Assembly: GCA_949358305.1 (NCBI GenBank) | Contig: OX442324.1 | Span: 6,205,575-6,269,574, forward strand | DNA length: 64,000 nt | Reading direction: 5' to 3' | From: Strigamia acuminata | Taxonomy: Eukaryota; Arthropoda; Chilopoda; Geophilomorpha; Linotaeniidae | Part shown: positions 29,001-39,500 of the stretch, piece after piece | How the letters are laid out: every line of letters starts with the position of its first letter | How positions within the stretch are numbered: position 1 is the first letter of the stretch | Translations under genes and position numbers: made by a program | The notes under the pieces: model-generated | Seen by the model: the letters and a program-made list of their open reading frames with translations, nothing else | What the model was told of the DNA's origin: nothing | Databases searched by the model: none

Positions 29001-31685
29001 TTACCGCCAAAGCAATTTTCATTGTCAAATTCAAAGAGATAAAATTATACATGCCTGAATGAAATGAAAATTGTTGAGTGCAGTGGCCAGAACTGGCATC
29101 CCAGATGATCGTTGTCTAGAAATAATTAATTTGGCTTACAAATCCAGTGTTGTGTCGAACGCAAATTAATAGTTCGCGTTCGTGACTGACGTTCATTCGT
29201 CCACAAACGTTGTTCGTGAACAAAAAACATGAACTTCGTTCACTTTACATGTAAACGTTGCAAAAACGTTAGTTTTCGTCAGAAAAATCATGGTTTTAAA
29301 CGTTTTGGTGACGTTTTCATCATCAAAACGTTCATTTCCAATCGAAAACAGCCGTTTTCGTCATAAAAAGTGATGAAGACGACTGCTTTACTAAAAAATA
29401 AGTTGTTTTTTCACAAAATGTAACAAAAAACAAGTAAATTTTTAAAAAAAAATCTCAAAAGTCAATGTAAACTATTGATTCAAGTTCATGAACTTTAGCC
29501 AAGAGATACAACACTGTAAAAATCCAAACAATTCCTTCCTTTTCCCTTTATACCTTATCAACACCAGCACTTAGAATGTGATTTCCTTTCTTGTTCCATT
29601 TGAGGGCGAAAATAGGTCCTTTATGCTGGCCTAAAGTGCTCGCCAAATGACCGTCTGTTGTCCATATCCGCGCGTAACCATCGTACGATCCAGTTGCCAA
29701 AAATATTCCTTCACACTAAAAGAAAAAAACCACATTAAAAACAAATTGCCGTTTTTCATTTTTTATTTTACTACTCACATTCCAATCTAGTGACGTGACG
29801 TCTTTGTTGCTCGGAACTTCGGTTCCACCTTTTTGTATGCAGTGTCGTAATACTAATTGGTTTGCACTTGTACTATTATCGTTCATATTCCAGATGCGAG
29901 CTGTAGAATCCCCTGACCTAAAAACAAATACACGTTTAATCTAAATTCCTTTAGTCAATCATTATTCATTCGTACCCAGATGCTAAAAGATCCGTGGTAG
30001 GATTCCAGGCACAAATGAATACTTCAGACTCGTGTCCTCGCAACACAGTGGCTCTGCTAGCCGGAATATCAATGCAGCTGTCCACTTCCATTGAATCATT
30101 ATGATTGGCTTTTTTTAAAAAAAAATACAAAAGAAAACAAATATTATTTTTTTTCAATTGAAATTGCAAAAAGCATCAAAATTGAAACACCTTTCAACTT
30201 AAAACAATAAGAGTCCGCACGTACAACGAATTTGTCGACAAATGAACATTAGGCGCGTTCAAATTCAAATCGAAAAACTGATTCTCTTGAGTATCTCGAT
30301 TTTGCCTGGCGGAAATGATGCAAAACGCGTCATATTTTTGAGAATCGGATTCTCATAATCCACGTGTGGATTTTGACCCGATTTCAACCCGATTTGCTGG
30401 CGGTCATTTTGAAATCAAATAGATCGGCGGTGGAAGCACGTTGCAAAAATGTAAGTTTATTTAAATTATTATTACTATTATTATTTATTTAAGAACGGGG
30501 AATCAGCCAAAAACAGGCCGCATTTGTGCGATCGAATGCGGCCGGTGTTCGGCTGACTAACGATGCTTGGTTTCGACAGAAAACAAGCACTTTTTGGCCG
30601 TATTCGTGCGATCAAATGCAGCCAGTGTTTGGCAGATTCCCCGTTCGTAAATAAATAATAATAATAATAATAATTTGTATAAACTTACACCTTTGCAAGT
30701 CATAACTGCGCATGCTCAAGATAATCAAAAACTTGATTAAAGAATCGGTTTTTAACTCATTCAAAGTTAAAAACCGATGTTTTAATCAAGTTTTTAGAAT
30801 CCAATTTTAGAAATTTGGAATTTAATGCACCTATTGTTTTTTACTAATAAATACAATTACTTCAAACAAAATCGAAAAATGTTAAGAAAATTATTCTTAA
30901 AATCCAAATTGTTCTCATTTACCAACAACATTTGAATGACACACTCAATAAATAAACTCGTTGTGTACGCGGAACAATTTTCAGTGTACAATTACAGTAA
31001 GCAAGCGAGCCATCATCGCCGTTTGAAGTGTTGTTTTCACTCTTTACGACGGGTGTTTTGAGTTGATTCGCCTGTAGTCTCGATGCAACTGCATCTGGCA
31101 TAACAGCATCTATCAACGATAAGGCTTCAATCATCCGTTCGGATCCATCCTAATAAAATACGACACAAAAATGTTAATAAAATGATGCCAATAGTACAAA
31201 ATCCAACTCACCTCTCCTACACTGATTTCTGCTTCTGTATACTGCAGTCCTTTCTGTATAATACTAAGCAACGCGGCAGGAGGAACTAATGCTCCATTTA
31301 TGTTAGATTGACTAATATGACTTTCTATTCCAAATGTGTAAGCTGAATGTTGAAATCCTAAATAAATAAAAATGTATAGGAAAAGCTATTTTCACCGATT
31401 TCGGTGGTTAGGTTAGGTTAGGTTAGGTTAGGTTATTTTAGTAGGAATTAGGCGATCATTTCCACCGATTTCTGTGATCATTTCCACCGAAATCGGAGAA
31501 AATAGCCCACGCGTCTATTTCCACCGATTTCGGTATCGGTGGAAATAGCCTCGGCCAAAATGTGTACACAAATAGTTCATGACACGATACTAATATTTCA
31601 TGTAATTACCTGATTCCTGTAAATATCTGTAGACCAGAAAATTCACTTCGTCGCTAGTAAAGCTCATACCCTCTGTGGCAGACAT
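3326..31685 (-). CDS. TBL1XR1: ebi/TBL1 (transducin beta-like 1) LisH-WD40 corepressor subunit, 12 exons, 3' end missing
   Basis: Adaptor of the NCoR/SMRT-HDAC3 corepressor complex; it recruits ubiquitin/proteasome machinery to exchange cofactors in the nucleus. Exons 5'->3': 31685-31610, 31357-31212, 31149-30996, 30108-29976, 29917-29779, 29715-29554, 29115-29055, 28891-28770, 28705-28631, 21362-21235, 16963-16798, 3427-3326. Joined they give 488 codons in one open frame. The N-terminus ([16 protein letters not shown]) is the LisH motif, followed by the F-box-like part, a short acidic linker, then WD40 repeats ([65 protein letters not shown]). Two in-frame ATGs, 31685 and 31667, are possible; the second matches the vertebrate TBL1XR1 start. 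Intron 7 has a GC donor. The final short exon is not found. An acceptor-like site at 31735-31736 suggests a 5'-UTR intron. The vertebrate Ala-rich linker is much shorter here. Confidence 0.93.
11492..11904. mobile_element. MITE-like element carrying a 30-bp minisatellite (copy 1 of family)
   Basis: The left end reads CCGTATTTTACCGATTAA and the right end, as its reverse complement, CCGTATTTTATCGATTAA, so there are terminal inverted repeats. The ends are flanked by TA on both sides (11490-11491 and 11905-11906), a Tc1/mariner-like target duplication. Sub-terminal AGAGCCGCGGCTCT palindromes sit near both ends. There is no coding capacity. The right end closely matches the right end of the element at 58681-59364. 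Confidence 0.7.
11553..11770. repeat. 30-bp tandem repeat, about 7 copies
   Basis: The unit ends in CCATATTTTTGCAAAAGT and begins with ACGGTATTGTTT. Inner copies are almost identical and the first is slightly diverged. The unit carries CCGTATTT-like sequence resembling the element's own terminal repeat, so the array may have arisen from the element end. It reads open in several frames only because the period is a multiple of three. Confidence 0.95.
14452..14580. repeat. Inverted repeat (fold-back) inside TBL1 intron 11
   Basis: The left arm starts TATTAGGCCTAATAATG and is followed by CTAAAATAAATG. The right arm reads, as reverse complement, GTATTAGGCATAATAATG followed by a few bases and CTAAAATAAAG. 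The arms are imperfect, about 45 nt each. Likely a MITE remnant. Confidence 0.6.
16174..16441. mobile_element. MITE-like element with about 30-bp terminal inverted repeats
   Basis: The left end begins TCACTAGCTGTCTC and continues to GTCATTTAGACT. The right end, reverse-complemented, reads TCACTAGCTGCATCC and continues to GTCATTTAGTCT. Length is 268 bp with no coding capacity. It lies just downstream (on the minus strand) of TBL1 exon 11. Confidence 0.6.
16964..21234 (-). other. TBL1 intron 10 (about 4.3 kb)
   Basis: No exon or RNA gene is recognised between TBL1 exons 11 and 10. It contains A/T tracts and a (GA)n tract at 19392-19420. Open frames present are short and without family features. 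Confidence 0.7.
21363..28630 (-). other. TBL1 intron 9 (about 7.3 kb)
   Basis: Contains the 785-bp fold-back element at 22369-23153, a poly(G) run inside its left arm (22399-22414), long A runs (24978-25002, 26039-26069) and G-rich tracts near 28444-28469. No protein-coding exon is recognised. Confidence 0.7.
22369..23153. mobile_element. Large fold-back element, about 785 bp, arms of several hundred nt
   Basis: The left end CGGATGGCCCAAATAAAACC mirrors the right end (reverse complement CCGGGTGGCCCAAATAAAAC). Further matching pairs occur inward: TTGTGGGCAGTG on both arms, CTCTTTCGTTTGGTGTTTA on both arms, TTGCACTAGTCATTCCTGA on both arms and TTCTTC.GC.GTAC near the centre. Together they make a near-palindromic structure of two arms around a short centre near 22700-22830. 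No coding capacity. Confidence 0.75.
29145..29516. mobile_element. hAT-type MITE in TBL1 intron 6
   Basis: The 372-bp element starts CAGTGTTGTGTC and ends GATACAACACTG, terminal inverted repeats beginning CAGTG as in hAT elements. It is flanked by TACAAATC (29137-29144) and TAAAAATC (29517-29524), an 8-bp target duplication with one mismatch, the size typical of hAT. Internally rich in AACGTT-like motifs. No open frame. Confidence 0.8.
30250..30833. mobile_element. MITE-like element with a nested fold-back in TBL1 intron 3
   Basis: The outer ends are similar inverted repeats: left TAGGCGCGTTCAAATTC, right (reverse complement) TAGGTGCATTAAATTCC. ATT trinucleotides flank the AGGCGC and GCACCT termini on both sides. 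A second, tighter inverted repeat lies inside at 30441-30698. Together these occupy most of the 887-nt intron. Confidence 0.6.
30441..30698. repeat. Inverted repeat of about 258 bp with AT-microsatellite shoulders
   Basis: The left arm runs TTGCAAAAATGTAAGTTTAT, an ATT/TTA microsatellite, then GAACGGGGAATC. The right arm reverse-complemented is TTGCAAAGGTGTAAGTTTAT, the same microsatellite, then GAACGGGGAATC. Both arms continue into sequence rich in GCGATC/GCGGCC-like motifs. The loop lies near 30560-30590. Confidence 0.8.
31385..31549. mobile_element. Small MITE-like palindromic element in TBL1 intron 1
   Basis: The left end is GCTATTTTCACCGATTTCGG and the right end reverse-complemented is GCTATTTCCACCGATACCG. 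Several more copies of CCACCGATTTCGG-type sequence lie inside in both orientations. A TTAGG array sits within it at 31406-31435. It is 165 bp in a 252-nt intron. Confidence 0.6.
31406..31435 (-). repeat. Interstitial telomere-like repeat, GGTTA x6 (TTAGG)n
   Basis: Six perfect tandem copies of GGTTA, the permuted TTAGG unit of arthropod telomeres, lie within the intron-1 element. The array is short and surrounded by unrelated sequence, so it is internal and not a chromosome end. Confidence 0.9.
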
Positions 31686-32622
31686 TAACAATACTGTGAT
31701 GTCACCTCAACATACAGTAATTTTAACAACGAATCTAAAAAAATAAATACAGATATATTTTATCAAATTCAGCTGAATAAACAATAAACAATAAAAGAAA
31801 TCATTTAAACTACAAAATAATTGTCATTGACCACTGAAATAAATTTAAAAATGTACACAACACATGCACATTTGATCAGATTAGGCTTAGAGTTTAGATG
31901 CGGGCACATTATTACATGCTTCCAATTTTAAATCAAGTGGCTCTGTATTTCATAAGCAAAGCAAGAATAGGGCGCATCAAACTAGTTATATCGTTGGGAT
32001 TGCGAGATTTTGTTAGTTTTTTTTATCCGATGGTTTCTAACGTACCTGGAAGCGTGGAGTAAAAAGTGAACTGGAAACCACGTCTTGCAAAATGTGAAAA
32101 AAATATTAATTTACACTAGAGTATAGGCTATGAACCGTACCGAAGGCAAGAAAATCTGTATGAATGTAGAATTTATTAGTTAAAACAATGCAAACTACAA
32201 TAGGAAAACAACTAAATACCTAATGTCAACAGTCGGCCACACTTCGCACCTATGAACGAAATGTACAACTTCCTAGTTGGAATAAGCAACGGCGCACTTG
32301 CACGTTAAATTTAAAGTTTTGTATTGAAAAAAATCGATGTTTAGAATCGAGAACGGAGTTTTGTGTGTACTATTTCTGAAGAAAAACACATGCATTTCTA
32401 AAATGAAGGCGCACAATGACACCGGTCATTCACATTCGGAGTGTGACGTCATTCAATAAATTCCTTGATTTTGACCTCAATTTAAGTACCTTGAAAGTAC
32501 TTCAGTTAACACCCAGTTTCTTCCTAGGCTTTTATTCAAAAACGATCATTTTTTTTATTGTATGTGACGATTCTACTTTTTACATAAGTGATAATATTAA
32601 ATTACCACTAAGAGTGAGATAA

Positions 32623-32959
32623 GGGGCCATCGATAAATTACGTAACGCTCCAAGGGGGAGAGGGGGTTTCAAATTTTGTTATGGGTCATTAGTAAGGGAG
32701 AGGGGGGAGGGAGTTTCTCAAAAATGTTAAGGTCCATAAAAAAAAAATGTTTAAAATTGAAAATTTTCGCATTTTTGAGACTGACTTTTGAAACTTTTTT
32801 TTTTTTTTTTTTTTTTTTGGGGGGGGGGGGGGGGGGTATTTCAGTTTTATTACGTAATTAGGGAGATGGGGTTTGGGAATTTGTTACGGCCATGTGACAG
32901 AGGGGGGGAGGGGGTCTAAAATTCCCAAAATTTGCATTATGTAATTTATGGACGGCCCC
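32623..32959. mobile_element. MITE with TAA target duplication (PIF/Harbinger-like)
   Basis: Terminal inverted repeats: left GGGGCCATCGATAAATTACG, right reverse-complemented GGGGCCGTCCATAAATTACA. TAA flanks both ends (32620-32622 and 32960-32962); the 3-bp TWA-type duplication is the reason for the superfamily suggestion. The inside contains several GGGGGAG-type purine tracts and a T run followed by a G run (about 32799-32836). No coding capacity. Confidence 0.75.
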
Positions 32960-33886
32960 TAAAGGCAAAGACAACATTTTGCTAAGACTAACTAATAACC
33001 TACGCGAGATAAGCTAACTCAGTGTGCGCGCTAACAAGTAAGTGAATTGTATTGAATAATATTCTTACGACAAATATCGCATGAAATAGATTTATTACAT
33101 GGAGAAGGGTTCTAGGCAGTGTAAACGGGTTGCATCTACAATTAAAGCAAGATTAAGAATTAGTAATTTTGGCGGGGACAGTCGAAGATGATCCACAATC
33201 ATCGCGAGAGGTTTTGACACCCCCATCCACCTCAGAGCCGTAACGAATAGATGGTCGCGTCGCGTGACCAAGAACTGGTATTTATTGCGCAGCGCAGGTT
33301 TACTTCCCGCATCAGCCTGTGTATAGGCGGTGTATTGACAGCAACGTAAGATGTCAGCGGTCGGGCTTAGTGAAAGAATCAAAGAAAACAAACAAAAAGC
33401 GGAGGTCTGGCCAAAATCCAGACCTTAGGATAATAATAATAAGTGATAAAGTATTCAATATATAATATATATTTAATTATACACATAAAAGAATTAATTA
33501 TAATTCTTTTATCTCATTTGAACTACGCGCTTTTATTCAAACAGCGCCATCTGGTGGGAAATTGCGAACTACACAGTTTTACAACCGTCACATGTATAAC
33601 ATCTTTAAGTCGCGCCTGGCGACAGGGAGGCTCCTTAGCCAGAAGTGACCAATGCTGTTATTTGGTTTTTCGTGTGTTCTTGGATTTTTTCTTTAACAAG
33701 TGCCCCCCTTGGCTCCCCCTCCCCCTGCGAACCTCACCTTAACTAGTTTTTTTAATGTGATGGGGAATTGGGCACTTATTTATTCGCGATATGGTTAATA
33801 TGCATTAGTCATTCCTGGTTTGTGTCTGTAATTTCATTGGTCAGGCACTTCTACATCTTTATTGAACAACATTGTACAATAATAAT

Positions 33887-33892
33887 TTTATT
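33887..33892 (-). terminator. Polyadenylation signal for PIN4 (AATAAA on minus strand)
   Basis: TTTATT on the plus strand, about 80 nt beyond the PIN4 stop. Another copy lies at 33858-33863. Which is used cannot be told. Confidence 0.45.
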
Positions 33893-33970
33893 TCATAAAA
33901 TTACAAAGTTTACCGACTTTTTGCAGTAATTTATAATCAAATGCGATTTATATATTTGTAATACACACAT

Positions 33971-34509
33971 CTACTTCTTTCCTTCGACCATTATGATGTG
34001 ATATCCAAATTTAGTTTTAACTGGTGGATCAGTGTAGATTGGATTTTGTAAATTGCTCACCGGCAAAGCAAAAGCAGCTTCTTGAAATGGTCCTACCATT
34101 GAGCCCCTCGTCATCCAACCTAAATCGCCCTGGACGGACAAAGCGGTTAAAAACCGTGTAAAAATTCAAATTCCATCTCGTTTAATTGCTAAAAATCTTA
34201 CTCCACTTCTGGCTTTGTCTTCGCTATATTGGGCCGCAATTTCGTTGAATTTCGATCCACTTTTTAACTTCTCCATTGCTTCCGTTATTTTAGAATGTTT
34301 TTCGCATAAAATGTGACGAACCTAAAAGGTAACATCGAGTTAATAAACGAATTCAAAAGAAATAATAGCGTATTTACTTTCACAGAAGAACCTCCTTTGC
34401 TTTCTTTACCACCACGTTTTCCCTCTCCATCGGCATCCTTTCCAGCGGAACTTTTCTCACCTTTTGCATTTTTACCAGCTGGCTTACTCTCTTTCTTCTT
34501 CGGTGGCAT
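33971..34509 (-). CDS. PIN4: PIN4 parvulin-type peptidyl-prolyl cis-trans isomerase, 3 exons
   Basis: Parvulin-14 family isomerase that acts on prolyl bonds; the family is linked to pre-ribosomal complexes and DNA binding in the nucleus. Exons: 34509-34378, 34321-34202, 34129-33971, all joined in phase 0, giving 136 aa, close to the vertebrate length. Residues 1-44 are a basic, Lys/Gly/Ser-rich tail starting [13 protein letters not shown], like the vertebrate MPPKGK tail. The rotamase domain follows: VRHILCEKH, then [29 protein letters not shown], and ending [12 protein letters not shown]. Head-to-head with GPALPP1; the start codons are about 340 bp apart, suggesting a shared promoter region. 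Confidence 0.95.
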
Positions 34510-34849
34510 TGTTATAAAGATTTTCCAGATTGATACATTTTTAATTTACAATGTTCAGAAGTTAAAAAGCAAGATCTCCAGCGGTGTTCCTGAAAACCTG
34601 ATACTGCATTAACCGGCGTACGCATGCTCGAAACGGAAAAATAAAAATAAAAAACGGAAAAAAAATTGTTAAAACATTAAAATCAATCAAATAATTTCTA
34701 TTTTTAAATTAAAAAAAATAAAAATAAAACGAGCCTCGTTTAAAAGAAATCTATAAAACAAAGTTAAAGACAATATATGATTATATTGTCATTATACAGA
34801 TACCACCGGAAATAAACAATCGTTTCGTTCCTCTCGGATCACGCTCGCA
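34510..34849. promoter_or_regulatory. Presumed bidirectional promoter region, PIN4 / GPALPP1
   Basis: The 340 bp between two divergent start codons contain both 5'-UTRs. It is A/T-rich in the middle, with no obvious TATA box in a decisive position. Function is inferred from gene arrangement only. Confidence 0.5.
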
Positions 34850-35915
34850 ATGGCAAACACTGATGACTTCGACAATTTCATCGGGCCCGTATTGCCACCG
34901 CATTTGAATGCTAATCAGACTGACATTAACCAACCTAATGATGATTATTACGGACCTGCCCTCCCGCCTGGTTATAAAAATCAAGACGATAAATCGGATG
35001 ACAAAATCATTGGACCTGCATTACCGCCAAACTGGAGTAAAGATTCCCAAGAAGAAAATAGTGATGAAGACGACGTTATAGGTCCTATGCCCACCACCAG
35101 TAATGATGATGCGGGGACATCAAGAATTGCGGAAGAATTCGAAAAAAGAGCAGATAAAATGAAAAAAAAATTAAGTGGCGCAGTGAGTTGCAAAGCGTAG
35201 AGATTTTCAAATTTTTATACATTTCAAACTAACGTTGTCAAGGAAATAAATAATGAAATAAAACGCGAAGAATGGATGACACAACTGCCAGCTGAACTTG
35301 GTAAATCATTTGGTTTAGGACCGCGGACATTTAGCCGAAAACCCATTCCCGATAAAATTGATAATTCGGACTGGACGGATACTCCAGCTGATAAAGAAAG
35401 AAAAGACAGGGTATTTATATTTTAATATCGTAATTCCAAATTGTCTAATACTGATATTTGTATAAACACAGGAAAGGCTTGAAGGGAAAAACGTAGACAA
35501 AGAAGAGGAGGTTGAAGTTAAGAATCCTTACGACGAAGAAATGGCTAAAATTGCCGCCGAATATAATAAGGTACAAACATTTTTAAAAAATCTAATCATT
35601 GCAATTTATATTTAACTTTTAAATTTGTTTTTAAGTCGCTCAAACGTGAAGAGCCTTTGATTGATATTCACAAAAAGCAGTTAAAACGCAAAGCGGTAAA
35701 GAAAAAAAGTTTAAAAAAAAACTGATTTATTATAAAAATTAATTCTTTAAATAATTTAGAATGAAGAGAAGAATCAAACACAGGAGAGACGGCCATTCGA
35801 TCGGGACGTGGACTTAAAAGCAAATCGGTTTGACGAAGCGCAGAGAGATTCCATTATTAAACGTTCGCGGCAATTGGACAGTCGTTTTTCGGCTGGAAAA
35901 GGAAAATACCTTTAA
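34850..35915 (+). CDS. GPALPP1: GPALPP motifs-containing protein, 5 exons
   Basis: Nuclear protein of poorly known function named for its GPALPP repeats. Exons: 34850-35182, 35243-35410, 35472-35570, 35636-35695, 35760-35915, all in phase 0, giving 271 aa. Residues 1-70 carry four GP(A/V)LPP or related motifs (IGPVLPPH, YGPALPPG, IGPALPPN, IGPMPT) separated by acidic stretches. The C-terminal part is charged and includes WMTQLPAELGKSFGLGPRTF, the conserved GPALPP1 domain, and ends RPFDRDVDLKANRFDEAQR...SRFSAGKGKYL. Head-to-head with PIN4 and tail-to-tail with the RasGAP gene. Confidence 0.92.
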
Positions 35916-36513
35916 AACAATTAAAAACAACTAGAAACAAACGGATCTTGTAATTATTTTTTATTATTTTATTTCATATTCAATGTAGAGTATCGTTTTA
36001 CAAAAATGCCTACTGAATGAAATCAAAACTTAACAAAGCACTTCAATATTTCTTTTACAATTCTGTGACCTGCGATTTGTCGTGAAATTTTTGTTAACTG
36101 TATGAATTCATCGGTTTTTGTCAACGTTTATCTTCAGACTAGATAATATTAAATTGACAATGAGGTCAAATTCAAAAATAAAAAGTTAATAAAACCGTAT
36201 TAAGTACTATTATGAACACGCAACTGAAACAACTTCAGATCTTTGTAAGATAACGTCATACTATCACCCATCAATATATTTTTCTATTTACAATGAAAAA
36301 GGTCGCAGTTAAAACGAACACGATTTTATAATTTGATTGCCAGTACATATATACAAATATTTCTTTCAACCGACGAACTGCCACGGAAAGAATTAAAATC
36401 TGGAATGAATTAATTAATATTTTAAAGTGGCTAACACTTTCTTTTCTTCGCCATTGTAAAAACGACATCAAATGTGATCAACACGATTGGGGCTCACAAA
36501 ATTTAACGACAAA
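35916..36513. other. Tail-to-tail gap between GPALPP1 and the RasGAP gene
   Basis: About 600 bp of convergent 3'-UTR sequence. Plus-strand AATAAA occurs at 36177-36182 and an ATTAAA at 35920-35925 (for GPALPP1). Minus-strand AATAAA-type sites occur around 35950-35970 (for the RasGAP), so the two transcripts may overlap. No gene is seen. Confidence 0.5.
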
Positions 36514-39500
36514 CTACGACTTATCATGATCGATCGTTCCATTGGTTGTATTTCCCTGTAACCTTGAATTCTGTGTCGCCATCATCAAATAGTTATCGTC
36601 ACCAAAAGGCGCTTGTCTGTAAAATAAAAACGTTTACATCGCTCTCGACACAAACAAATCAATCAAAATCATTACTCCGAGCCATATCGCGTTTGACGAG
36701 TGATGTTTCGCATGTGCTGATCGTGTTCTTGTTCTAGGCGAATAATACATGTAGTCAATTCCCGTATAGTCTGATATAACGACTGCGTATCTTCGATTAC
36801 GAAACCGGGAATGGCTGAGAGTTTTTCCCCGGTGTACACCGCTTGACTTTCACAAGCTCCTACAGATATAACAATAAAAAATATTAATAACTCGATTAAT
36901 GACTCGCAAATCTTCTTACTCGATAACATCTCCAATTTTTTCGAATTTTCAATGAACAACGAATTAATCCTTTCTACTTCCCGATCGGAATCAATGTTGA
37001 CCTTTATATCTGGCGATAAATTTACCGAGACGGGAGCGCATCCAGGAGCAGTTTCACTCATTAATTTACAACTAAACAAGAAATAATATTTTAGTACGGC
37101 AATTAAAAAATTACTTCGAAGCACTTACCACATCCAATGACCGCCTATAAAAGCGCAAGGATGGTATTCTTTGAGTCTGTTTTTATTTGACTGACATATC
37201 TTTGTCAGAATATCCAACCTAAGAAAACATTTTGAATAAAAACATAACCCAGTGTTAAATAAACTTCAACTCACCATTCTTTTTCTTCCACGCAATTATT
37301 TGCTTGAATATACAGCGCTCGTTCTGACTGAATCACTTGAAACATCTGAATTCAAATAAACATAAACAAAAATATTTCTAAATGTAAAAAAAAAAAAAAA
37401 AAAAATCAACTGCTAATTTACGTTTTTCATTTTAAATGATTCCTCCTGCAACTTTTCAACTGCTAATATATTATTGATTCCAATATTACATAGCGGCTCC
37501 TCTCCTAAACAAAAAAATAAATCATTAAACAAAAAAATAAAAATTAATCAGAATAAATAAATGCTTAAAACCTTTAGCTTTGGCATAGAAGAGTTCCTGA
37601 GTAGTCAGACAAAAATATCGTCGTTTAAAATTCTTAAAGCCAAATTTCTTTCTGCCTTGCGCTCGTTTAATCATAGTCCTTGACAAAAAAAATATTAATT
37701 AATACGACACAATTTACAAATGTCGTAATTAACAACGAAGGAATAAAATAATTCCTACCTCAGTAACATTCCACTTAACTTTAATACAAAACAAGAAAGA
37801 AAACCCACTTTAAGTACGGTTTAAAACAAACATTACATAAGGTAAAGTGGCAAAACTAAATAAATTGCTCATAATAAAAGCGACTAAACAGAAATATCTT
37901 ACCCTTCTTTGAGAATAACAGGAACATCACAACGATGATGATTTACCACTGAGCATGAAGATATAATTTCAAGAAACTACAAAATTAAATTAAATTAAAC
38001 TAAAGTAATAAACACAATTTTTAACTAGAAATTTGTCTACCTTTCTTAAATTCTCAATATTTTCCTCAGTGATCAAATCTTTGTACAAAGATATCATGTA
38101 ATCTTCCTTAAATATTTGCTGAGGCTGTTAACAATTCACACAAAATAAAATAAATCAAAATTAAATCAAATTAAACTAAATCTTCAAACTTACGCAGCGA
38201 GAGCTAACTAAGTTTCCTAGACTCTGAACAGTTTTTGAGATCAACGTGAGTGTTCGAGTGGTTTGAGCATCATGAGGTTCGTTGCTCAGCTCGAACAGCT
38301 TTGGTCCCAGAATAGCAGGAGCGAAAAACCGGAGAAAAATAAACCCGCTGATAACTGTATAACGCACTTCCTTATTTTCTACAACAAACGCACATCAGTT
38401 CAGTTCAAAACTCGCATCAACATTCAACTTCATCAAATTCAAATACCAGGAAAGCATTGTACAGCCAATTCTTTGATTTCTGCAAACACTTCGCACATAA
38501 CGGGAGGACAAGCCAAGGCAGAATTCGTTATAGCGTTTAATATCCGGACCACGTACTCACTTAAATTTTGCTACCAACAAAAAGATTCTTATCAATAAAC
38601 GAAACGATTCCATTTCCCCTCTCCATCCTCACCTTATTAACAGCTATGTTATCGCCTTCTTTAATACGAGTTGGATCAATTTCGCAACACTTTTTTTCGT
38701 TTAATATCTGGAGATAAAACATATGGCACATATTATAAAAAAAAAAAATGATGTACCGGTAATCGACTTATTTAAACATGATTAATTACCTGATCCAAAG
38801 TCCCCTTGAGTGTTTCATGTAAATAATGTAGGCCAGCTAATCTCATGAATTCATCCATGCATTTGGACACGAGTGTATTCCCCCGGAATATTGTATTAAT
38901 ATCACTAAGTACACAAAAGTATTTTTAGAAACTGATTAATCTCACAATTTATAAATACTTATTTACGTCACTTTAGAAATTTCCCATTTCGCCAATGCCC
39001 TTAATAAGTAATTTAACTGTCCGTGATGGAGAAACACACGGACGAGCGGATGAGCCGCATCCATTTTATTGCTTACAATTTCACCTAAAATGTAAGCCGC
39101 TGATGACGTCACAGGGTCAACGTTGGGAGAGTTCAGGATTAAATTGCGCAACGGATCGTAAAACGAACTGGAAAACACGTGATCGGATGTGTACTGGATT
39201 TTTAGTCTGAGGGATCCGTGTTGAGGTTTCGTCGATTTAGTGTTGTCCCGCGGTTGCAGGAAATACCTTCAAATAAATTTAACGTCAATAAAATATTATT
39301 TAAAATCAATAGAGGGTTTGCGATTGCACTTTTTATAAGTATAACTTATAACTTATAGATTTATGAACTATAAGTTATAAGTTCATTCATTTTGCGATTG
39401 CACTTTTTTGTAACTTATAACTTTTACATGTAAAAACTAAAAGTGACATCTGTTGCAACAATTATAAGTTGGAAAAAAGTGCAATCGCAAAAACCTCTAA

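Larger units (their letters stand above)
31686..33970. other. Intergenic region upstream of TBL1 and downstream of PIN4
   Basis: It should hold the TBL1 promoter and 5'-UTR; an acceptor-like site lies at 31735-31736. Also present: the TAA-flanked MITE at 32623-32959, an inverted repeat around 33397-33424 (AGGTCTGG / CCAGACCT) and a segment (33543-33592) resembling 63552-63603. A 98-codon open frame on the minus strand at 33095-33391 shows no family features and is not called. Confidence 0.6.

Noticed and set aside
33095-33391. 98-codon minus-strand open frame
   Set aside because: No recognisable motif, no splice partner and no polyadenylation context; left as intergenic.
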